Shown one piece after another: positions 61,042 through 64,000 of a DNA stretch of 64,000 nt (its first letter is position 1; each line of letters starts with the position of its first letter). The stretch is from assembly GCF_016741855.1 (NCBI RefSeq), contig NZ_JAERRH010000019.1:1-64000 (forward strand), given 5' to 3'. The DNA is from Streptomyces musisoli. GTDB taxonomy: Bacteria; Actinomycetota; Actinomycetes; Streptomycetales; Streptomycetaceae. The position numbers were made by a program, and so were the translations under genes. Below the pieces are notes generated by a model. That model did no database searches and was not told where the DNA came from. It saw only the letters and a list, made by a program, of their open reading frames with translations.

Positions 61042-61593
61042 TCACTCGGTCACGGAAGGGGCGACGGGCCGGAACAGACTCACCAGGTCCTCCGCCACGG
61101 TGACCAGGCCGCCGGCAACCGCGCCCGCGCACCACGCCACCGCGACCATCCCGGGATCCGTTCCACCGGCCGGGCCGCTCACCACCGTCGCCACTACGCC
61201 AGCCCCAGCGACGGCAGCCAGCAGCCCGTTCCGTACGACATGAGCCCGGCCCAGCGGTGCGGCCGAGCGGCCGAAGCACCGGCAGCGCACGGTGGTTCCC
61301 CTGCCCACCGATCGGGCGATGCCCACGGTGAACACCGTGAGCAGCGCGGTGGCCGCCGGCAAACCCGCCAGTGTCGCCGAGGCGAACGGCAGGATCAGCG
61401 CGAGGCAGACGGCGCACTCTGCCGCGACCACCGCGAGGGCCGCAGCCCGCACGACCGACCCGGACACCGCTGCGAGGGGCCGCAGCGAGTCGGCGAAGGC
61501 GGAGAATGCCCCGGCCCTGCCGACCTTGCCGGCCACGGCGATGAGGAACACGGCGGTCAGCAGCCCGCGCACGCCGTAAGCGAAGTAGCTCAT
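61042..61593 (-). CDS. MauE/DoxX-like membrane protein
   Basis: A 183-residue protein with about five membrane helices (LLTAVFLIAVAGKVGRAGAF, AALAVVAAECAVCLALILPF, GLPAATALLTVFTVGIARSV). The cytoplasm-facing RGTTVRCRCFGRSAAPLGRA has a CxC and the G-APLG-H..RN box characteristic of MauE. It probably passes electrons to or from the redoxin encoded next, in making disulfides in an exported peptide. It is separated from the precursor gene by 105 bases holding a hairpin. Confidence 0.83.
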   Translation of the reverse strand: MSYFAYGVRGLLTAVFLIAVAGKVGRAGAFSAFADSLRPLAAVSGSVVRAAALAVVAAECAVCLALILPFASATLAGLPAATALLTVFTVGIARSVGRGTTVRCRCFGRSAAPLGRAHVVRNGLLAAVAGAGVVATVVSGPAGGTDPGMVAVAWCAGAVAGGLVTVAEDLVSLFRPVAPSVTE

Positions 61594-61648
61594 TGCCGCC
61601 TCTCAGAGGACCCGGGACCCGCCGACCGGAGCCCCGTCGCGCACAGGA

Positions 61649-61678
61649 GGGAGGGCACACCGAGCGGTACGCCCTCCC
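61649..61678 (-). promoter_or_regulatory. Hairpin between precursor gene and maturation genes
   Basis: GGGAGGGC (61649-61656) pairs with GCCCTCCC (61671-61678) around a 14-base loop. On the minus strand it follows the precursor stop, and as a partial terminator it would keep precursor mRNA above that of the export genes. Confidence 0.52.
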
Positions 61679-61698
61679 CGGTCACCGGGGTCCCGCCG

Positions 61699-61881
61699 TC
61701 AGCAGGGGTTGACCGACTCCTCGCCGACCCAGTGGCAGTTCCTGCCCCTGTCGTCGCAGCACCAGTCCTGCCAGTAGCCCCCAGCGTTGCAACGCACCAT
61801 GCACCTCTGCGCGTCCGCGTCGGCGGAAGGGAGGAACCGTTCCAGGAGGGAGGTGCCGAGGTTTCCGAGCCTGTTGAGCAT
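61699..61881 (-). CDS. Precursor of a six-cysteine exported peptide
   Basis: A 60-residue peptide from the ATG at 61881 with GAGGAG eight bases upstream. The leader of 24 residues (MLNRLGNLGTSLLERF then LPSADADA) is amphipathic, not a Sec signal, and ends in AxA. The core (QRCMVRCNAGGYWQDWCCDD, RGRNCHWVGEESVNPC) has cysteines at 27, 31, 41, 42, 49 and 60, with three Trp. It could hold three disulfides. Genes for a MauE-like protein, a redoxin, an ABC exporter and a signal peptidase follow on the same strand. No lanthipeptide, rSAM or YcaO enzyme is encoded nearby. No family was recognised. Confidence 0.68.
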   Translation of the reverse strand: MLNRLGNLGTSLLERFLPSADADAQRCMVRCNAGGYWQDWCCDDRGRNCHWVGEESVNPC

Positions 61882-62149
61882 GATCACTCCTCGTTTCGAC
61901 AGCCCCTCGTGTCCCGACGGGAGACATCCGGCAGGGAGTCGAGGGGGTCCGGACCCGACCCGGTGAACGGGCGGGGTGAACGGTGACGAGTCTGGGGAGG
62001 AGCGAGCACTGGCTTCAACGCCGGGACGGCGATCCGACACGTTCCGAACGGGTACCGAACGCCGGGCCCCGTGGGAGCATTGCTCGGGACGCATTCGCAG
62101 GTTCGATCCGTGCGCCGGCAGCCGGTCCCCCGGCAGGGGAGGACCCGGC

Positions 62150-62230
62150 CGTCCTGTCACGGCAGGTGGCGATGGCGCGCCATCGCCTCAGCCCCGTCAA
62201 AGCACCGCTCCACGACGTTGCGACGACCGG
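62150..62230 (-). pseudogene. IS5-type transposase relic
   Basis: On the minus strand RNVVERCFDG, and in the next frame LRRWRAIATC and RDRTAGS, match the conserved end of IS5-family transposases (RN..ER.F..LK..R.IATRYDK). Only about 25 codons remain, frameshifted and without terminal repeats. Confidence 0.5.
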
Positions 62231-62538
62231 CCGGGCAAGCGAATCTACCTGGCTGTCACTTCCCGTCGATGCCCTTCTCCCCGATGTGGAAGATCTTGTG
62301 GCTGCCACGGGTCATGTCGACGATCAGCTGGTCGTGCTGGACTTGCACCCTCACCTGGAGCAAGTTCCTCCGTCCCCGGCGGACGCGAAGCGGGCGGTGT
62401 CAGAGCCGGACAGGATGATCCGCTACGGGCTGCGGTCCAGTTGCTCGAAGTTGTGGACGATGAGCGGCTCATCGGCCATCCGCAGCGACGAGAACAGCGG
62501 GCTGCCCGGGCGGAACGTGCCGTGCGCGGCAATGTGCA

Positions 62539-62679
62539 GCGGGCCGGTGTGACGGTGACGGGAACGTTCGGGCAGGCGGTGAGCACCTCGGTGAGCGCGG
62601 CCTGCTCGCCGGTGTCGATGCTCAGGCCCCACCGCGTCTTGTCGGCCACCCAGTCGGTGACGTACTGGCAGCGGTAGCC
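62539..62679 (-). pseudogene. 3' fragment of the HNH nuclease family
   Basis: GYRCQYVTDWVADKTRWGLS, IDTGEQAALTEVLTACPN and VPVTVTPAR match copy 2 nearly perfectly. The natural TGA is replaced by TGC because the homology ends one base earlier, so the frame runs on. The left part of the gene is missing, cut exactly where an acetyltransferase fragment on the other strand begins (62680). Confidence 0.8.
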
Positions 62680-62836
62680 TGGCCTCAACTGGCTGGAGGC
62701 CATGCACCACCCCGAAAACCCCGCCTCCGGCCGCGTCCTGGCCAAGGCCGGGTTCACCCACATCGGCACGGCCGACCGGGACACCGAGACCGGAACCGTC
62801 CCCTACGAGCTGTACGCGCTGGAGAGCGGGGCCTGA
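62680..62836 (+). pseudogene. C-terminal GNAT acetyltransferase fragment
   Basis: NWLEAMHHPENPASGRVLAK then AGFTHIGTADRDTETGTVPY and ELYALESGA is the last helix and strands of a GNAT N-acetyltransferase (N-x-AS-RVL-K-GF motif). The acetyl-CoA P-loop is missing. It abuts the nuclease fragment, so a recombination cut both. Confidence 0.66.
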
Positions 62837-62837
62837 C

Positions 62838-63347
62838 ATGAAGCTCAACGACCTCAGCCCGCTCTTGGCCCGCCGCCAAGACGGCGGCCTCAGTTTCGAG
62901 CGCTTCCGCGCCGACCCGGCACTGGCCGCCCTGCAATGGCCGGACGACGTACTGAGGGACTTCCTCTTCGAGCACGGCGACAACGGCCACTTCGTGGACG
63001 ACTACGGAGACGTCGATCTGTGCGCCATCACCTGGAAGCTGGAGACGATTCCGGCCGCGGCCTTCCCCACCATGCCGACCGGCGAGAGCGACGCCGGCTG
63101 CATCGAGAGTTACGCCGCCGACCCGGTGTACTGGGTCAAGGTGCGGCCCCCGGAAGTCGGCCGGCACTGGGAAGACCACGGGACGTGGATGCGCCCGCCG
63201 CTCCTCATCGACCGGCGCCTCCTGAACCCGGCGGACAGCGGACTGCAGGTCCTGGAGGGCCGCACCCGCGTCGGAGTGCTACGCGGCCGCCTCCGCGAGC
63301 AGTTGCGCGTCGCCCCGCACCACCAGGCGTGGGTCGGACGTCCGTGA
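62838..63347 (+). CDS. Conserved hypothetical protein
   Basis: A 169-residue protein starting one base after the stop of the GNAT fragment, so it was probably cotranscribed with the intact acetyltransferase. It is acidic and helical at the N-terminus (LSFERFRADPALAALQWPDD, VLRDFLFEHGDNGHFVDDYG), then RPPLLIDRRLLNPADSGLQV and LEGRTRVGVLRGRLREQLRV near the end, a strand-helix resembling the end of ParB/sulfiredoxin-like proteins, but without a defining motif. Codon use is normal. Confidence 0.66.
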   Translation: MKLNDLSPLLARRQDGGLSFERFRADPALAALQWPDDVLRDFLFEHGDNGHFVDDYGDVDLCAITWKLETIPAAAFPTMPTGESDAGCIESYAADPVYWVKVRPPEVGRHWEDHGTWMRPPLLIDRRLLNPADSGLQVLEGRTRVGVLRGRLREQLRVAPHHQAWVGRP

Positions 63348-63631
63348 GAACCTGCCGCGTCTCGCTGCGTACGCTGCGAGCACCGAGGTGTTTTCGGTAA
63401 ATCCGGGCGTGTCCAGTGTTCGGTAGCGGTTGGCCGGGCGGAGGGCTGTTTGGACAGAGCCCGTTCCACAGGGGGGACGCGTGGTAGTTCGCCTCCGAAC
63501 AGGGGGTGCTGAGGCGTACACCTGCCATCCGAGAGCGGATACCTGCGCGATAGGGCCTTCACTGTCCAGTGCGTGGGCGAAGGCGATTGCGGTGAGGTCT
63601 CCTGCCATGCGTGGATGGCAGGCTGGGACGT

Positions 63632-64000
63632 TCAGGCGATGACGCGGTTACGGCGGCCCAGCAGCGCCAGGACTATGACGGCCGCGAGGGTCATCCACGT
63701 TTTACCGAGGATTTGGCCTGGCAGGTAGTTGAGGGAGCCGAAGGCAAGGTGGAGGAACAGGAGGCTATCGGCGAGAAGCCCCACGGCGTTTGAGGCGAGT
63801 ATCGCGATGAGTAGTCCTCGCTGGCGCAGGGGTTCGTAGACGACGAAGTCCATGGTTTCAGCGACGGCGAAGGCGACCGCTGAGGCAGTGGCGAGATTGG
63901 GGTCGGCGAGGAGGTAGGAAAGGACGGTGCCGATGGCTATGGCGGCGAGGATGGCGCCACGGCCGGTCGCCTCGCGTGCAAGGTCGCGCAGGACGAGCGC
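63632..64000 (-). CDS. VUT/YhhQ-family membrane transporter, partial
   Basis: On the minus strand the frame enters from the right edge and ends at 63632 (123 codons visible). Hydrophobic helices GAILAAIAIGTVLSYLLADP, LLIAILASNAVGLLADSLLF and TWMTLAAVIVLALLG flank AVAFAVAETMDFVVYEPLRQ, the motif typical of VUT/YhhQ queuosine-precursor transporters. Substrate in actinobacteria is uncertain. The N-terminus lies outside the window. Confidence 0.72.
   Translation of the reverse strand, partial: ALVLRDLAREATGRGAILAAIAIGTVLSYLLADPNLATASAVAFAVAETMDFVVYEPLRQRGLLIAILASNAVGLLADSLLFLHLAFGSLNYLPGQILGKTWMTLAAVIVLALLGRRNRVIA

Noticed and set aside
61699..61881. Lanthipeptide or sactipeptide precursor
   Set aside because: No LanB/C/M, rSAM or YcaO gene within the window; the neighbours act on disulfides and export.
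63900..64000. Telomere at the window edge
   Set aside because: The VUT-family gene is open through the edge and no terminal palindromes are seen.

Overview
The base composition (very high G+C, GC-ending codons), GTG/TTG starts, and the gene families present point to Streptomyces or a close relative. Examples are a Ku C-terminus, DUF6233, a SpoIIE-type phosphatase, many small secreted proteins, XRE and ECF-type regulators, and IS5/IS481 transposons. The window does not look like core chromosome. It contains no ribosomal, tRNA or central-metabolism genes, and it is full of truncated or frameshifted genes and IS elements. That, together with a telomere-protein-like operon at 53-56 kb, suggests a chromosome arm near a telomere or a linear plasmid (inference).

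Layout. 0-6 kb: the 3' end of ku, a decayed DUF6233 gene, an intact membrane PP2C/SpoIIE phosphatase, an MDR oxidoreductase, a LexA-type HTH protein, two overlapping small genes, then a frameshifted conserved gene and an SDR fragment. 6.8-8.8 kb and 19.5-21 kb: two related operons, each with an ECF-type sigma-like protein (the first fused to an HTH domain) translationally coupled to a soluble partner carrying a shared WWQ-AAGAG motif. 9-19 kb: a run of secreted proteins, namely two HNH nucleases, a lamin-tail protein, a repeat protein, and a NucA/NucB-type DNase divergent from a beta-rich secreted protein. 21-27 kb: a zone of wreckage (integrase, DUF3427 helicase, SLOG-type protein, STAND ATPase upstream, dnaE2 and cas3 fragments) ending in a two-repeat type I-E-like CRISPR array. 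27.6-41.5 kb: a patatin-like protein behind an AT-rich palindrome, membrane proteins, an EEP-family hydrolase, a GT2 glycosyltransferase, an NHL-propeller protein and an APH-family kinase. 42-51 kb: a KAP-type NTPase cut by an IS, then several IS elements, two with clear target duplications.

Two systems on the right stand out. At 53.2-56.3 kb two overlapping genes encode (i) an 842-residue protein with Phd-like and degenerate RecA/DnaB-like N-terminal regions and a C-terminal half resembling Streptomyces telomere-associated Tap proteins, and (ii) a 190-residue HTH protein of Tpg size. This may be a divergent telomere-replication pair. At 58.2-61.9 kb a five-gene set on the minus strand encodes a 60-residue precursor with six cysteines and an AxA cleavage site, a MauE-like membrane protein, a membrane-anchored CxxC redoxin, an ABC exporter and a type I signal peptidase. 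An HTH regulator lies beyond it. The set looks like a dedicated factory for a small disulfide-rich exported peptide.

A secreted HNH-nuclease family occurs as two intact genes, one frameshifted copy and three fragments, so it has been a substrate for repeated recombination. No telomere sequence, tRNA, rRNA or riboswitch was recognised.
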